A DNA stretch of 64,000 bases from Streptomyces flavochromogenes (GTDB lineage: Bacteria > Actinomycetota > Actinomycetes > Streptomycetales > Streptomycetaceae), in assembly GCF_000717595.1 (NCBI RefSeq), contig NZ_JNZO01000006.1, forward strand, positions 62,001 to 126,000. Direction: 5' to 3'. Within the stretch, counting starts at the first letter, position 1, and each line of letters starts with the position of its first letter. The notes under the pieces are model-generated. The model was not told where the DNA came from, made no database searches, and saw only the letters and a list, made by a program, of their open reading frames with translations. Positions 1 through 8,932 of this stretch are shown here, one piece after another. The translations under genes and the position numbers were made by a program.

Positions 1-150
1 GGCCCCCGCGGCACCCGGCGCCCCCGAGGCGCCGGCCGGTGCCGTCGCGGGATCCCCGCCCGCGCAGGCGGTCAGGGTGAGGGCGGCGCCGGTGATCAGG
101 GCGAAGACGAGGGCGGTGCGTGCGGTGCCGGGACGCGTGCGCGTGGTCAT
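1..150 (-). CDS. Partial lipoprotein (N-terminal part only)
   Basis: The gene runs off the left edge, so only about 50 codons are visible. The start reads MTTRTRPGTART, followed by a hydrophobic stretch and the lipobox LTAC, then a low-complexity Ala/Gly/Pro region. This is a classical Sec/lipoprotein signal. The ATG (148-150) overlaps the TGA of the preceding GNAT gene (ATGA), so the two are translationally coupled. Because it shares a transcript with a Cys leader peptide and lies beside an amino-acid-type ABC importer, a substrate-binding protein is the likeliest identity. That is inference: no ligand-binding domain is visible. Confidence 0.75.
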   Translation of the reverse strand, partial: MTTRTRPGTARTALVFALITGAALTLTACAGGDPATAPAGASGAPGAAGA

Positions 151-626
151 GGCTTCGGGTTCTCCAGGGATTTCTCGAACGGCAGCGGGCCGATCGACTC
201 GGGATCGGCGGACACGTCGAAGAGCGGGCGGTAGCCGCTCGCCAGATAGAGGCCCCTGGCCTCCGGCTGGCGCGGTCCGGTCGTGAGATAGAGGCGGGAG
301 TAGCCGCGGGCGGCGGCCTCCCGTTCGAGCACGGTCAGGACCCGGCGGGCGAGTCCGCGCCTGCGGTGCGCCGAACTGGTCCAGATCCTCTTCAGTTCGG
401 CGGTGTCGTCGTCGTAGCGGCGGTAGGCGCCGCCCGCCACGGGCCGGCCCTGCTCCAGGAGGAGCAGGAAGGCGCCGTGGGGCGGGGCGAACTCCTCCGC
501 CGGGTAGCGGCTCAGATCGTGCGCGGAGCCGTACCGGGTCGTGTACTCGTGCGCCAGCTCGTCGAGGAGCGGGCGCGCCAGGGGGTCGGTGGTCGTGGTC
601 CGGTGCACGGACAGCGCGAAGGTCAT
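147..626 (-). CDS. GNAT family N-acetyltransferase
   Basis: 159 aa, a normal length for a single-domain GNAT enzyme that moves an acetyl group from acetyl-CoA to an amine. The acetyl-CoA loop is visible as RRRGLAR, preceded by the strand AELKRIWTSSA and followed by the helix RVLTVLEREAAARGYSRLYL and the C-terminal strand SGYRPLFD. It starts at 626 and ends in an ATGA overlap with a lipoprotein gene. About 175 bp upstream is a Cys-containing leader peptide, and the divergent operon encodes an amino-acid-type importer with flavin monooxygenases. In Bacillus, N-acetylation of S-substituted cysteines precedes oxidative cleavage by such monooxygenases, so a similar role is inferred here. Confidence 0.85.
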   Translation of the reverse strand: MTFALSVHRTTTTDPLARPLLDELAHEYTTRYGSAHDLSRYPAEEFAPPHGAFLLLLEQGRPVAGGAYRRYDDDTAELKRIWTSSAHRRRGLARRVLTVLEREAAARGYSRLYLTTGPRQPEARGLYLASGYRPLFDVSADPESIGPLPFEKSLENPKP

Positions 627-801
627 GACGGTCCTTCAGGACGAAGGAGTGGCAGCCCTTCAGAACGAGGGAGGGCGGCACGGCAGAGCGAGGGGAGGGG
701 AGAGCTCAGGCACCACGAGGGGCCTGGATGTGAAGGCGCCGCGGAGAACAGCACGCGGACGGGGCGGAGCCGGAGGTCGGCTCACCGAGCAGAGGGTCGG
801 C

Positions 802-870
802 TCAACAGGAAGAGGACCACACGCGACCGAAGTCGATGTGGGAGCGCGTGACCAGCTGCTGCGAATGCAT
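802..870 (-). CDS. Short Cys-containing leader peptide (putative attenuator)
   Basis: A 22-codon frame reads MHSQQLVTRS then HIDFGRVWSSSC and TGA. The His-[IV]-Asp-[LF]-x-Arg-Val-x-Ser-x-x-Cys ending matches the family of putative leader peptides found in actinobacteria upstream of sulfur-assimilation and sulfur-transport genes, where the terminal Cys codon is thought to sense Cys-tRNA supply. It lies on the minus strand about 175 bp ahead of the GNAT/lipoprotein pair. No strong Shine-Dalgarno sequence precedes the ATG. The identification rests on motif and context; the attenuation mechanism is inferred. Confidence 0.7.
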   Translation of the reverse strand: MHSQQLVTRSHIDFGRVWSSSC

Positions 871-941
871 GGCCACAGTGGAACAGGCATCCGTTCCCGC
901 GTCAACCATGATGAGACGTACGGCTCACAGTGCGGACACCC

Positions 942-972
942 TTGACAATGGGGGCCGTTGACCGCATAGCCT
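942..972 (+). promoter_or_regulatory. Probable sigma-70 (HrdB-type) promoter of the ABC/LLM operon
   Basis: TTGACA at 942-947 is followed by TAGCCT at 967-972 (19-bp spacer; CATAGC at 965-970 gives 17 bp). It lies about 100 bp upstream of the first permease gene and points toward it. The -35 hexamer is perfect; the -10 fits only the loose TANNNT form. Confidence 0.45.
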
Positions 973-1070
973 CGAAGGGCGGATCGGGCTGAGGGGCCCG
1001 GTTCCGTGCTCACCGCGTGTGAAGGCGCACCCCGTGTTCGATCCGCCTCTGGCATCCACGGAGTCTTCGT

Positions 1071-1919
1071 ATGTCCGCGACCCTGGTCAGAACCCCCTCC
1101 ACGGCCCGGCCGGCCGAACCACCGCCCCGCATCGTCCCCGCCCGCCGTGCCGGGCAGTGGACCGCCGCGGCCCTCGTCCTCGCCCTGCTCGCACTCGGCC
1201 TGGTCTCGGTCGTCCGCAACAAGGCCTTCCAGTGGGACGTGGTCGCCCAGTACTTCACCTCGGCGTCCGTGCTCCGCGGACTCGGCCTCACCCTGTGGCT
1301 GACCGCCCTCGTCATGGCGCTCGGCTTCGTCCTCGGCACCCTGCTCGCCGTGCTCAGGTTCTCCGCCAACCCCGTGCTGCGCGCGGTGAGCTGGGGATAC
1401 GTCTGGTTCTTCCGGTCCACCCCGATCCTGGTCCAGCTGCTCTTCTGGTTCAACATCGGCGCCCTCTACCCGCAGATCCTCGGCGTCAGCACGGTCAACC
1501 TCCTCGGCCCCGTGTCCGTCGCCGTCATCGGCCTCACCCTGCACGAGGCCGCCTATGCCGCCGAGGTCGTACGCGGCGGCATCCTCTCCGTCGACCGCGG
1601 GCAGCTGGAAGCGGCCCAGTCCCTCGGCCTCGGCCGGTGGCGCCGGCTCTCCCGGATCGTGCTGCCGCAGGCCATGCGGGCGATCGTCCCGCCGGCCGGG
1701 AACATGCTGATCGGCACCCTCAAGGGCACCTCGATCGTCTCCGTGATCGCCGTCCAGGACCTGCTCTACTCGACCCAGCTCGTCTACCACCGCACGTACG
1801 AGGTCATCCCGCTGCTGCTGGTGGCCACGCTCTGGTACGTCGCCGTCACCTCCGTCCTGAGCCTCGGCCAGCACTACGTCGAGCGCCACTACGCCCGCGG
1901 TACGGCGGGTGCGCGATGA
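1071..1919 (+). CDS. Amino-acid-type ABC transporter permease (HisM/GlnP family)
   Basis: 282 aa integral membrane protein. A hydrophobic segment at about 31-48 is followed by a core of four to five helices from about 68 to 270. The cytoplasmic EAA loop that docks on the ATPase is clear at about 180-205 (EAAQSLGLGRW then IVLPQAMRAIVPP). It is about 50 residues longer than minimal HisM proteins because of an N-terminal extension typical of actinobacterial members. The ATG follows CGGAG. Its stop overlaps the next start (ATGA). With the second permease, the ATPase and the lipoprotein downstream it should form an amino-acid-type importer; sulfur amino acids are the inferred substrate. Confidence 0.9.
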   Translation: MSATLVRTPSTARPAEPPPRIVPARRAGQWTAAALVLALLALGLVSVVRNKAFQWDVVAQYFTSASVLRGLGLTLWLTALVMALGFVLGTLLAVLRFSANPVLRAVSWGYVWFFRSTPILVQLLFWFNIGALYPQILGVSTVNLLGPVSVAVIGLTLHEAAYAAEVVRGGILSVDRGQLEAAQSLGLGRWRRLSRIVLPQAMRAIVPPAGNMLIGTLKGTSIVSVIAVQDLLYSTQLVYHRTYEVIPLLLVATLWYVAVTSVLSLGQHYVERHYARGTAGAR

Positions 1920-3730
1920 GCACGACCCCCTCCACGCACGCGATCGTGATCGTGGGCGCCGGGCCGCGGGGGACCGGCTTCCTCGAACGGCTCGCCGCCA
2001 ACCTGCCCGAGCTGTACGGCGACCGCCCCCTCGACCTCCACCTCGTCGACCCGCACCCGCCGGGCCCCGGCCGCATCTGGCGCACCGCGCAGTCCCCGCT
2101 GCTCTGGATGAACTCCCGGGCCGAGGACGTCACCATGTTCACCGACGAGACCGTGGACCTGGTGGGCCCCGTCCGCCCCGGCCCCACCGTCGCCGAATGG
2201 GCCGGCATCGAGGGCCGGACCTTCCCCACCCGCCCCCAGCAGGGCGCCTATCTGCGCTGGGTGTTCGAGCGGGCCCGGGCCGCGCTGCCCGCCTCCGTCT
2301 CCGTCCACGAGCACCGCACCACCGCCCTGCGGATCGGCGGTCCGCGCGAGGGACGCCAGCGGGTCTGGCTGGAGGGCTCCGCCGTGCCCCTCCTCGCCGA
2401 CCTCGTCGTCCTCACCGTCGGCCATCTCGACGCCGAACCCGATCCGGAGCAGCGGGCCCTCGCCGGCTTCGCCGCCCGCCACGGCCTCGTCCACCTGCCG
2501 CCCGACTTCACCGCGGACACCGACCTGACCGCCGTTCCCGCCGGCGAGGCCGTCCTCGTCCGCGGCTTCGGGCTCGCCTTCGTCGACCTGATGGTGCTGC
2601 TCACCGAGGGCCGCGGCGGACGGTACGAGGGCGAGGGCGACGCGCTGGTCTACGTACCCTCCGGCAGGGAGCCGGTGCTGCACGTCGGATCGCGCCGGGG
2701 CGTCCCGTACCACTCGAAGATCGGTTACGCCCTCGAAGGCGAACGGCCCCCGCTGCCCCGCTTCTTCGGCCCCGAGCAGACCGACGCCCTGCTGCGGAGG
2801 CCCGGGCCGATCGACTTCCGGCGCGATGTGTGGCCGCTGGTCGACAAGGAACTCGGCTGGGCCCACTACCACCGGCTCTTCTCCACCCACCCCGAGCGGA
2901 CCACGCTCGCGTGGGGCGACTTCGAGCGGGCCTACGAGGCGGCGCCGCCGCGCGGCGCCGAACTCGCCGCCGTCGTCGCCGCGGCCGTCCCCGACCCGGC
3001 TGACCGGCTCGACCTCGACGCCCTCGACCATCCCCTGGACGGCCTCCGCTTCGCCTCGAAGGAAGCCCTCCAGCACGGTCTGCGCGACTACATCACCGAC
3101 GACCTGACCCGCCGTCACGATCCCGGCCACAGCTCCGACGCCGCCGTCTTCGCCGGCCTGCTCTCCGTCTACGGACAACTCCTCCGGCTCGGAAACCGCA
3201 TCGACACCGGCGACTGGTGGCACGGCTTCTTCAGCTACCTCGCCTCCGGGCCGCCCGGCCCCCGGCTGCGCCAGCTCCTCGCCCTCTCCCGCGCCGGTGT
3301 CGTCCGCTTCCTCGGCCCCCAGATCACCGTCGAGGCCGACGAGGCACGCGGCGTCTTCCGGGCCGCGTCCGCCGCCGTACCGGGGGAGTGGACCGAGGCG
3401 CGCGCCCTGGTCGAGGCCCGGCTCCCCGACCCCACCCTCGAACTCACCAGCAGCCCGCTCCTGCGCGCCCTGCACGAGGAGGGCGCCCGGGCCACGGCCA
3501 GCGGCCTCCTCGTCGTCGACCCCGTCGACGGCCGGGTCCTCGACTTCGACGGACGTCCGCACCCGCGCCGCTTCGCGCTCGGTCCGCACACCACCGCGCG
3601 GACCGACAGCGCCTTCACCCGGCCCCGTACCGGCGGGGTCGCCTTCCGGCAGAACGACGTCACCGCGCGGGCGGCCCTGACGTTCCTGCGCGACCGGGCG
3701 TGTCGGCTCCCGGCCCCGCTGAGCGCCTGA
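1916..3730 (+). CDS. FAD/NAD(P)-binding protein
   Basis: 604 aa. The N-terminus holds a dinucleotide-binding beta-alpha-beta fold with VIVGAGPRG at about 12-20, the signature of the COG4529-type FAD-NAD(P)-binding family. Other family features include HLVDPHPPGPGRIW and the stretch around SPLLWMN. No membrane segment or secretion signal is seen. It starts at ATG 1916, overlapping the stop of the first permease gene, and separates the two permease genes, so it belongs to the same transcript. It may be a redox partner or an oxygenase acting on the imported substrate; the exact reaction cannot be read from sequence. Confidence 0.75.
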   Translation: MSTTPSTHAIVIVGAGPRGTGFLERLAANLPELYGDRPLDLHLVDPHPPGPGRIWRTAQSPLLWMNSRAEDVTMFTDETVDLVGPVRPGPTVAEWAGIEGRTFPTRPQQGAYLRWVFERARAALPASVSVHEHRTTALRIGGPREGRQRVWLEGSAVPLLADLVVLTVGHLDAEPDPEQRALAGFAARHGLVHLPPDFTADTDLTAVPAGEAVLVRGFGLAFVDLMVLLTEGRGGRYEGEGDALVYVPSGREPVLHVGSRRGVPYHSKIGYALEGERPPLPRFFGPEQTDALLRRPGPIDFRRDVWPLVDKELGWAHYHRLFSTHPERTTLAWGDFERAYEAAPPRGAELAAVVAAAVPDPADRLDLDALDHPLDGLRFASKEALQHGLRDYITDDLTRRHDPGHSSDAAVFAGLLSVYGQLLRLGNRIDTGDWWHGFFSYLASGPPGPRLRQLLALSRAGVVRFLGPQITVEADEARGVFRAASAAVPGEWTEARALVEARLPDPTLELTSSPLLRALHEEGARATASGLLVVDPVDGRVLDFDGRPHPRRFALGPHTTARTDSAFTRPRTGGVAFRQNDVTARAALTFLRDRACRLPAPLSA

Positions 3731-3778
3731 TCCCTCTCCACTCCCTCCCGCCGCCCGACCCCTTTCCGAGGAACCGCC

Positions 3779-4663
3779 ATGTCTCTCACCAGCGATCCGC
3801 CCGTCACCAGAGCCGTCGAGAAGGAACCCGTGGCGGGCCCCGAGCTCGTGGTCGTCCCCGTGCGGCACCCCTGGCGCTGGGTGGCCGTCGCCGTCACCGC
3901 CGTCCTGCTCGTCCAGTTCGTCCACGGGCTCGTCACCAACCCCGGCTGGGAGTGGGACGTCTTCGCCGCGTTCTTCACCACCGAGACCGTCCTGCGGGCC
4001 GTCTGGGTCACCCTCCAGCTCACCTTCCACGGCACCGCCCTCGGCTTCGCGATCGGCATCGTGCTCGCCTTCATGCGCCTCTCGGCCAGCCCGTTCCTGC
4101 GGTCCGTCGCCTTCGGCTACATCTGGGCCTTCCGCTCGATCCCGCTCATCGTCCAGCTGCTCTTCTGGTTCAACCTCGCCTACCTCTACAAGGAACTGAG
4201 CATCGGCATCCCCTTCGGGCCGAGCTTCCTCTCCTTCGACACGACGGGCCTGGTCGGCGAGATGAGCGCCGCCGTCCTCGGGCTCGCCCTGCACCAGGCG
4301 GCCTACGCGGCGGAGATCGTCCGCGGCGGTGTACTCGCCGTGGACGAGGGCCAGGTGCAGGCCGCGGCCTCCCTCGGCATCCCGCGGCTCCGGCAGGTGC
4401 GGCGGATCGTCCTGCCGCAGGCGATGCGCTCGATCCTGCCCAACGCGGCCAACGAGATCATCTCGCTCTTCAAGGGCACCTCGATCGTCTCCGTCATGGC
4501 GATCGGCGAACTCTTCTACCAGGTCCAGGTCGTCTACGGCCGCAACGGACGGGTCGTCCCGCTCCTGATGGTCGCCACCGCCTGGTACGTCCTGCTCACC
4601 ACCGCGCTCTCCGTCGTCCAGCACTACGTCGAACGCCACTACGCGAAGGGGAGCGTCCGATGA
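3779..4663 (+). CDS. Amino-acid-type ABC transporter permease, second subunit
   Basis: 294 aa, clearly paralogous to the permease at 1071-1919: shared blocks include SIPLIVQLLFWFN, HQAAYAAEIVRGG and IVLPQAMRSILPNAANE, with the EAA-type loop near residues 190-220. The start at 3779 has GAGGAA 8 bp upstream. It ends in an ATGA overlap with the ATPase gene. The two permeases probably form the heterodimeric membrane core of one importer. An alternative is two separate homodimeric transporters sharing one ATPase, which the presence of two lipoprotein genes in the locus (1-150 and 5530-6507) would allow. Confidence 0.92.
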   Translation: MSLTSDPPVTRAVEKEPVAGPELVVVPVRHPWRWVAVAVTAVLLVQFVHGLVTNPGWEWDVFAAFFTTETVLRAVWVTLQLTFHGTALGFAIGIVLAFMRLSASPFLRSVAFGYIWAFRSIPLIVQLLFWFNLAYLYKELSIGIPFGPSFLSFDTTGLVGEMSAAVLGLALHQAAYAAEIVRGGVLAVDEGQVQAAASLGIPRLRQVRRIVLPQAMRSILPNAANEIISLFKGTSIVSVMAIGELFYQVQVVYGRNGRVVPLLMVATAWYVLLTTALSVVQHYVERHYAKGSVR

Positions 4664-5466
4664 GCTCCGTCACCGTCGACCCGGCCGCCGAAGCCCAGGC
4701 CGCCACCACCGCCAAGGTCGAGATCCGGGCCGTCCACAAGACCTTCGGCCCCCTGCACGTCCTGCGCGGCATCGACCTCGACGTCCGCGCCGGCGAGGTC
4801 ACCGTCGTCCTCGGCCCCTCGGGCTCCGGCAAGTCCACCCTCCTGCGGACCATCAACCACCTGGAGAAGGTCGACAGCGGCACCGTCAGCGTCGACGGAA
4901 CCCTCGTCGGCTACCGCCGCTCCGGCAACAAGCTCTACGAGCTGCGCGAGCGGGACATCCTCAAGCAGCGCACCCGGATCGGCTTCGTCTTCCAGAACTT
5001 CCACCTCTTCCCGCACCTCACCGTGCTGGAGAACATCGTCGAGGCCCCCGTCTCGGCCCTGAAGCGCCCCCGCAAGGAAGCCGAGGCCGCGGCCCGGACG
5101 CTGCTGGAACGCGTCGGACTCGCCGACAAGGCAGAGGCGTACCCCAAACAGCTCTCCGGCGGACAGCAGCAGCGGGTCGCCATCGCCCGCGCGCTCGCCC
5201 TCGAACCCGGCCTGCTCCTCTTCGACGAGCCGACCTCCGCGCTCGACCCCGAGCTGGTCGGCGAGGTCCTCGACGTCATCAAGGACCTGGCCGCCTCCGG
5301 CACCACCATGATCGTCGTCACCCATGAGATCGGCTTCGCCCGCGAGGTCGCCGACACCGTGGTCTTCATGGACGAGGGCCGGATCGTCGAACAGGGTCCG
5401 CCGGCCGAGGTGCTCGACAGCCCCCGCCACGAACGCACCCGCGCCTTCCTCTCCAAGGTCCTCTGA
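4660..5466 (+). CDS. Amino-acid-type ABC transporter ATP-binding protein
   Basis: 268 aa. Walker A GPSGSGKST at 52-60, Q-loop in FVFQNFHLFPHL near 112, ABC signature LSGGQQQR at 165-172, Walker B LLLFDEP at 185-191 and the H-loop in VTHE complete a functional ATPase of the GlnQ/HisP type. Start ATG 4660 overlaps the permease stop. It powers import through the two flanking permease subunits. Sixty-odd bases separate it from the lipoprotein gene, with a partly repeated CGCCTTCC/CCTCCAAGGTC stretch in between. Confidence 0.95.
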   Translation: MSSVTVDPAAEAQAATTAKVEIRAVHKTFGPLHVLRGIDLDVRAGEVTVVLGPSGSGKSTLLRTINHLEKVDSGTVSVDGTLVGYRRSGNKLYELRERDILKQRTRIGFVFQNFHLFPHLTVLENIVEAPVSALKRPRKEAEAAARTLLERVGLADKAEAYPKQLSGGQQQRVAIARALALEPGLLLFDEPTSALDPELVGEVLDVIKDLAASGTTMIVVTHEIGFAREVADTVVFMDEGRIVEQGPPAEVLDSPRHERTRAFLSKVL

Positions 5467-5529
5467 CCACCCGCGCCTTCCCCTCCAAGGTCATGTGACC
5501 ACCCACCCCTTCCTCTCAGGAGTACTGCC

Positions 5530-6507
5530 ATGAAGACCCGTCGCACCGTCCTCACCGCCCTCGCCTCGCTCACCGCCCTCGGCGTCCTCACCGCCTGCGG
5601 CTCGGGTGACGCCGCCCTCGACGCGGCCCAGCCCGAGGCGAAGAAGGCCGCCGACGGCATCAACCTCAGCCCCGAGCAGAACCGCGTCCACACCCCCAAG
5701 GTCGACGCACTCGCCGCCCAGCTGCCCGAGGCCGTCCGCAAGAGAGGCACCCTGGTCCTCGGCGTGTCCGCGACGAGCAATCCGCCGCTCGCCTTCCACG
5801 CCACCGACGACAAGACGCTGATCGGCGTCGAGGTCGACCTCGCGACCCTGGTCGCCGACGCCCTCGGTCTGAAGCCCGAGTTCAACCCGGTCTCGTGGGA
5901 GAACCTCTTCGTCGGCCTCGACAGTGGCAAGTACGACGCCGTCTTCTCCAACGTCACCGTCACCGAGGAGCGCAAGGACAAGTACGACTTCGCCACCTAC
6001 CGCCTGGACGACCTCGCCTTCGAGGCGAAGAAGGGCTCCGGCTGGACGGTCAAGGGCCCCGAGGACGTGGCGGGCAAGGCGATCGCCGTCGGCTCCGGCA
6101 CCAACCAGGAGAAGATCCTCGTCGACTGGTCCGCGCAGAACGAGAAGGCCGGCCGCAAGCCGGTCGACATCAAGTACTACCAGAACACCTCGGACTACTA
6201 CCTGGCGCTCCAGTCCGGACGGATCGACGGCTACCTCGGGCCCAACCCCGTCGCCGCCTACCACGTGCTCTCCGCCGGGCAGACCGAGATCGTCGGGAAG
6301 TTCTCCGGCGCGGGCGCCGGACTCCAGGGCAAGATCGCGGCCACCACGAAGAAGGACAGCGGGCTCGTCGCCGCCTACGCCGCCGCGATCGACCACATCG
6401 TCGAGAACGGCACCTACGCCCAGGTCCTCAAGCGCTGGGGCCTCGACAGCGAGGCCGTGACGAAGTCGGAGATCAACCCGCCCGGGCTGCCCCGCACCAA
6501 GAACTGA
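5530..6507 (+). CDS. ABC transporter substrate-binding lipoprotein (SBP_bac_3 type)
   Basis: 325 aa. Signal peptide with lipobox LTAC; the lipidated residue is Cys23. The mature protein has the two-lobed amino-acid-binding fold: RGTLVLGVSATSNPPLAF (start of lobe 1), IGVEVDLATLVADALG, NVTVTEERKDKYDFATY, then lobe 2 with GKAIAVGSGTNQEKIL and a return to lobe 1 near GKIAATTKKDSGL. It would capture substrate outside the membrane and deliver it to the permeases encoded upstream. RBS AGGAG lies 7-8 bp before ATG 5530. The ligand cannot be read from sequence; neighbouring monooxygenases favour an S-substituted amino acid. Confidence 0.9.
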   Translation: MKTRRTVLTALASLTALGVLTACGSGDAALDAAQPEAKKAADGINLSPEQNRVHTPKVDALAAQLPEAVRKRGTLVLGVSATSNPPLAFHATDDKTLIGVEVDLATLVADALGLKPEFNPVSWENLFVGLDSGKYDAVFSNVTVTEERKDKYDFATYRLDDLAFEAKKGSGWTVKGPEDVAGKAIAVGSGTNQEKILVDWSAQNEKAGRKPVDIKYYQNTSDYYLALQSGRIDGYLGPNPVAAYHVLSAGQTEIVGKFSGAGAGLQGKIAATTKKDSGLVAAYAAAIDHIVENGTYAQVLKRWGLDSEAVTKSEINPPGLPRTKN

Positions 6508-6552
6508 CCGCGCCCCGCTCCGTCCGCTCCACGTCGCTTCGAGAGAGACCGC

Positions 6553-7623
6553 ATGACCAGCAGCCGAACGCTCCACCTCGCCGCCGAACTCGCCCCGGGC
6601 GCCGGTGACTCCCCGAGCGCCCTCGCCTCCGCCCGGACCGCCGCACCCGCCGTCGGCGGCACCGCCGCCCGAACCGTCGCGCTCGCCCGGCTCGCCGAGG
6701 GTGCCGCGCTCGACTTCCTCACCCACGACGACTCCTTCACGCGGCCCGGCCTCGACGCGCTCGCCGTCCTGGCCCGGGTCGCCCCCGAGACCCGCTCCAT
6801 CGGCCTCGTGCCGACCGTGACCACGACCCACACCGAGCCCTTCCACGTCCAGGCCGCCGTCGCCACCCTCGACTGGGTGAGCCGGGGCCGGGCGGGCTGG
6901 CGGATCGCGGTCTCCCCTACAGGAGCCGAGGCCGCGCTCTTCGGCCGCCGCACGGCCCCGGCCACCGCCGAGCTCTGGCAGGAGGCGGGCGAGGTCGCCG
7001 AGGTCTCCCGCAAACTGTGGGACAGCTGGGAGGACGACGCCGAGATACGGGACGTGGTGACCGGGCGGTTCGTCGACCGCCGCAAGCTGCACCACGTGAA
7101 CTTCCAGGGTGCGACCTTCTCGGTCACGGGCCCCTCGATCGTCCCCCGGCCCCCGCAGGGCAACCCGGTGACCGTCGTCGACGCCACCCGCCCCGCCGCC
7201 CGGGACACCGCCGCCCACCACGCCGACGTCGCTCTGATCAGGGCCTCCTCCGCCGAGGAGGCCGCGGCCCTGCGCGCCGAGCTGCGGCAGGGGGCCCGCG
7301 CCCACGGCCGGGACCCCGGACAGCTGCGCGTCCTGCTCTCGGCGACCGTCGACCTCGACGCGTACGAGGGCGGGCCCGCGGCGCTGGCCGAACTGATCGC
7401 GGGCTGGCACGGCGGCGGCGCCGTCGACGGCTTCCACCTCGTTCCGGCCGTGCCCGAGCGTGACCTGGAGCGGTTCACCGCCGGCACCGTCACCCGGCTG
7501 CGCGACCGCGGGCTCTTCCGCAAGGCCTACGAGGGGACCACCCTCCGCGACCAGCTGGGGCTCGCCCGCCCCGTCAGCCAGTACGCCGCCGAAGCACGGG
7601 TGACGACGGGAGCACGTGCATGA
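6553..7623 (+). CDS. LLM-class flavin-dependent oxidoreductase
   Basis: 356 aa, luciferase-like TIM barrel. Recognisable elements: RSIGLVPTVTTTHTEPFHVQAAVATLDWVSRGRAGWRIAVS (split barrel strands near 80-120), LWDSWEDDAE, and the C-terminal LRDRGLFRKAYEGTTLRDQLGL shared with its neighbour. These enzymes use reduced FMN and O2 for oxidative C-S, C-N or related cleavage and need a separate flavin reductase. RBS GAGAGA precedes ATG 6553; the stop overlaps the next start by 4 bp. It is shorter and more divergent than the next gene, resembling the paired monooxygenases of Bacillus S-alkylcysteine operons. Confidence 0.88.
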   Translation: MTSSRTLHLAAELAPGAGDSPSALASARTAAPAVGGTAARTVALARLAEGAALDFLTHDDSFTRPGLDALAVLARVAPETRSIGLVPTVTTTHTEPFHVQAAVATLDWVSRGRAGWRIAVSPTGAEAALFGRRTAPATAELWQEAGEVAEVSRKLWDSWEDDAEIRDVVTGRFVDRRKLHHVNFQGATFSVTGPSIVPRPPQGNPVTVVDATRPAARDTAAHHADVALIRASSAEEAAALRAELRQGARAHGRDPGQLRVLLSATVDLDAYEGGPAALAELIAGWHGGGAVDGFHLVPAVPERDLERFTAGTVTRLRDRGLFRKAYEGTTLRDQLGLARPVSQYAAEARVTTGARA

Positions 7624-8927
7624 GCACGACTCCGGGCCGGAAGCAGATCCACCTCGCCGCGCACTTCCCCGGCGTCAACTCCACCACCGTCTGGGCCGAT
7701 CCGCGCTCCGGCTCGCAGATCGACTTCTCCTCCTTCGAGCATCTCGCCCGGACCGCGGAGCGGGGCCTCTTCGACTTCTTCTTCCTGGCCGAGGGGCTGC
7801 GGCTGCGCGAGCACAACGGCCGCATCCACGACCTCGACGTCGTCGGCCGGCCCGAGTCGATCACCGTCCTGAACGCGCTCGCCGCCGTCACCGACCGGCT
7901 CGGCCTGGCCGGCACGGTCAACGCCACCTTCAACGAGCCGTACGAACTGGCCCGGCGACTCGCCTCGCTCGACCACCTCAGCGCGGGCCGGGCCGCCTGG
8001 AACGTCGTCACCTCCTCGGACGCCTTCACCGGCGAGAACTTCCGGCGCGGCGGCTTCCTCGACCGGGCCGACCGGTACGCCCGGGCCGCCGAGTTCCTCG
8101 CCACGGCCCGGGAGCTGTGGGACTCCTGGACCCCGGAGGGCCGCCAGCGGCCCTTCGTCCACAGCGGGCCGCAGTTCGGGATCGAGGGCGAGTTCACCGT
8201 CCCGCGCTCCCCGCAGGGGCACCCGGTCGTCATCCAGGCCGGCGACTCCGCCGAGGGCCGGGAGTTCGCCGCCTCGGCCGCCGACGTGGTCTTCACCCGG
8301 CACTCGACCCTGGAGGCCGGCCGGGAGTTCTACGCCGACGTCAAGGGGCGGCTCGCCCGGTACGGGAGGGAGCCGGGCGATCTGAAGATCATGCCCGGGG
8401 TGACGTACGTCCTCGGGGACACCGACGGCGAGGCACAGGAGCGCGCCGGCGAGATCCGCCGTCAGCAGGTCTCCCCGCAGAACGCGATCCTCGCCCTGGA
8501 GCAGATCTGGGGCCGCGACCTGTCCGGCTACGACCCGGACGGACCGCTCCCGGACATCGACCCCGATCCCGACTCGACCCTGGTCCAGGGACGGGTGCGG
8601 GTCGCCGACCCGGTCGGGGTGGCCAGGAGGTGGCGGGCGCTCTCCGAGGCCAAGGGCCTGTCGATCCGTCAGACGGTCGTCGAGTCCACGAGCCGGCAGT
8701 CCTTCGTCGGCAGCCCGGGGACGGTCGCGGCGGCCCTGGAGGAGTTCGTCGCCACGGACGCCGCCGACGGCTTCATCCTCGTCCCCCATCTCACCCCCGG
8801 CGGCCTCGACGACTTCGTCGACCGGGTCGTCCCGCTGCTCCAGGAGCGGGGGGTCTTCCGTACGGAGTACTCCGGCACGACGCTCCGGTCGCACCTCGGG
8901 CTTCCCGAGCCCGTGTGGAAAGGTTGA
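7620..8927 (+). CDS. NtaA/SnaA/DszA-family FMN-dependent monooxygenase
   Basis: 435 aa, the usual length for this long LLM subfamily. Typical blocks: QIHLAAHFPGVNSTTVW at the N-terminus, FDFFFLAEGLRLREHNGRI, a central SAGRAAWNVVTSSDAFTGENF, ARELWDSW, SPQGHPVVIQAGDS, and FRTEYSGTTLRSHLGLP at the end. Known members oxidise sulfones, nitrilotriacetate or N-acetylated S-substituted cysteines with FMNH2. It starts inside the stop of the previous monooxygenase (ATGA) and is followed 5 bp later by the DUF1684 gene. It is the strongest functional clue that the locus degrades an organosulfur or related compound. Confidence 0.9.
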   Translation: MSTTPGRKQIHLAAHFPGVNSTTVWADPRSGSQIDFSSFEHLARTAERGLFDFFFLAEGLRLREHNGRIHDLDVVGRPESITVLNALAAVTDRLGLAGTVNATFNEPYELARRLASLDHLSAGRAAWNVVTSSDAFTGENFRRGGFLDRADRYARAAEFLATARELWDSWTPEGRQRPFVHSGPQFGIEGEFTVPRSPQGHPVVIQAGDSAEGREFAASAADVVFTRHSTLEAGREFYADVKGRLARYGREPGDLKIMPGVTYVLGDTDGEAQERAGEIRRQQVSPQNAILALEQIWGRDLSGYDPDGPLPDIDPDPDSTLVQGRVRVADPVGVARRWRALSEAKGLSIRQTVVESTSRQSFVGSPGTVAAALEEFVATDAADGFILVPHLTPGGLDDFVDRVVPLLQERGVFRTEYSGTTLRSHLGLPEPVWKG

Positions 8928-8932
8928 GCACC

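Noticed and set aside
120..851. Long plus-strand frame across the GNAT gene
   Set aside because: Antisense to a clear GNAT domain, and its codon bias is wrong.
1889..4639. Long minus-strand frame of over 900 codons
   Set aside because: Antisense shadow of the FAD protein and permease genes; typical of GC-rich DNA.
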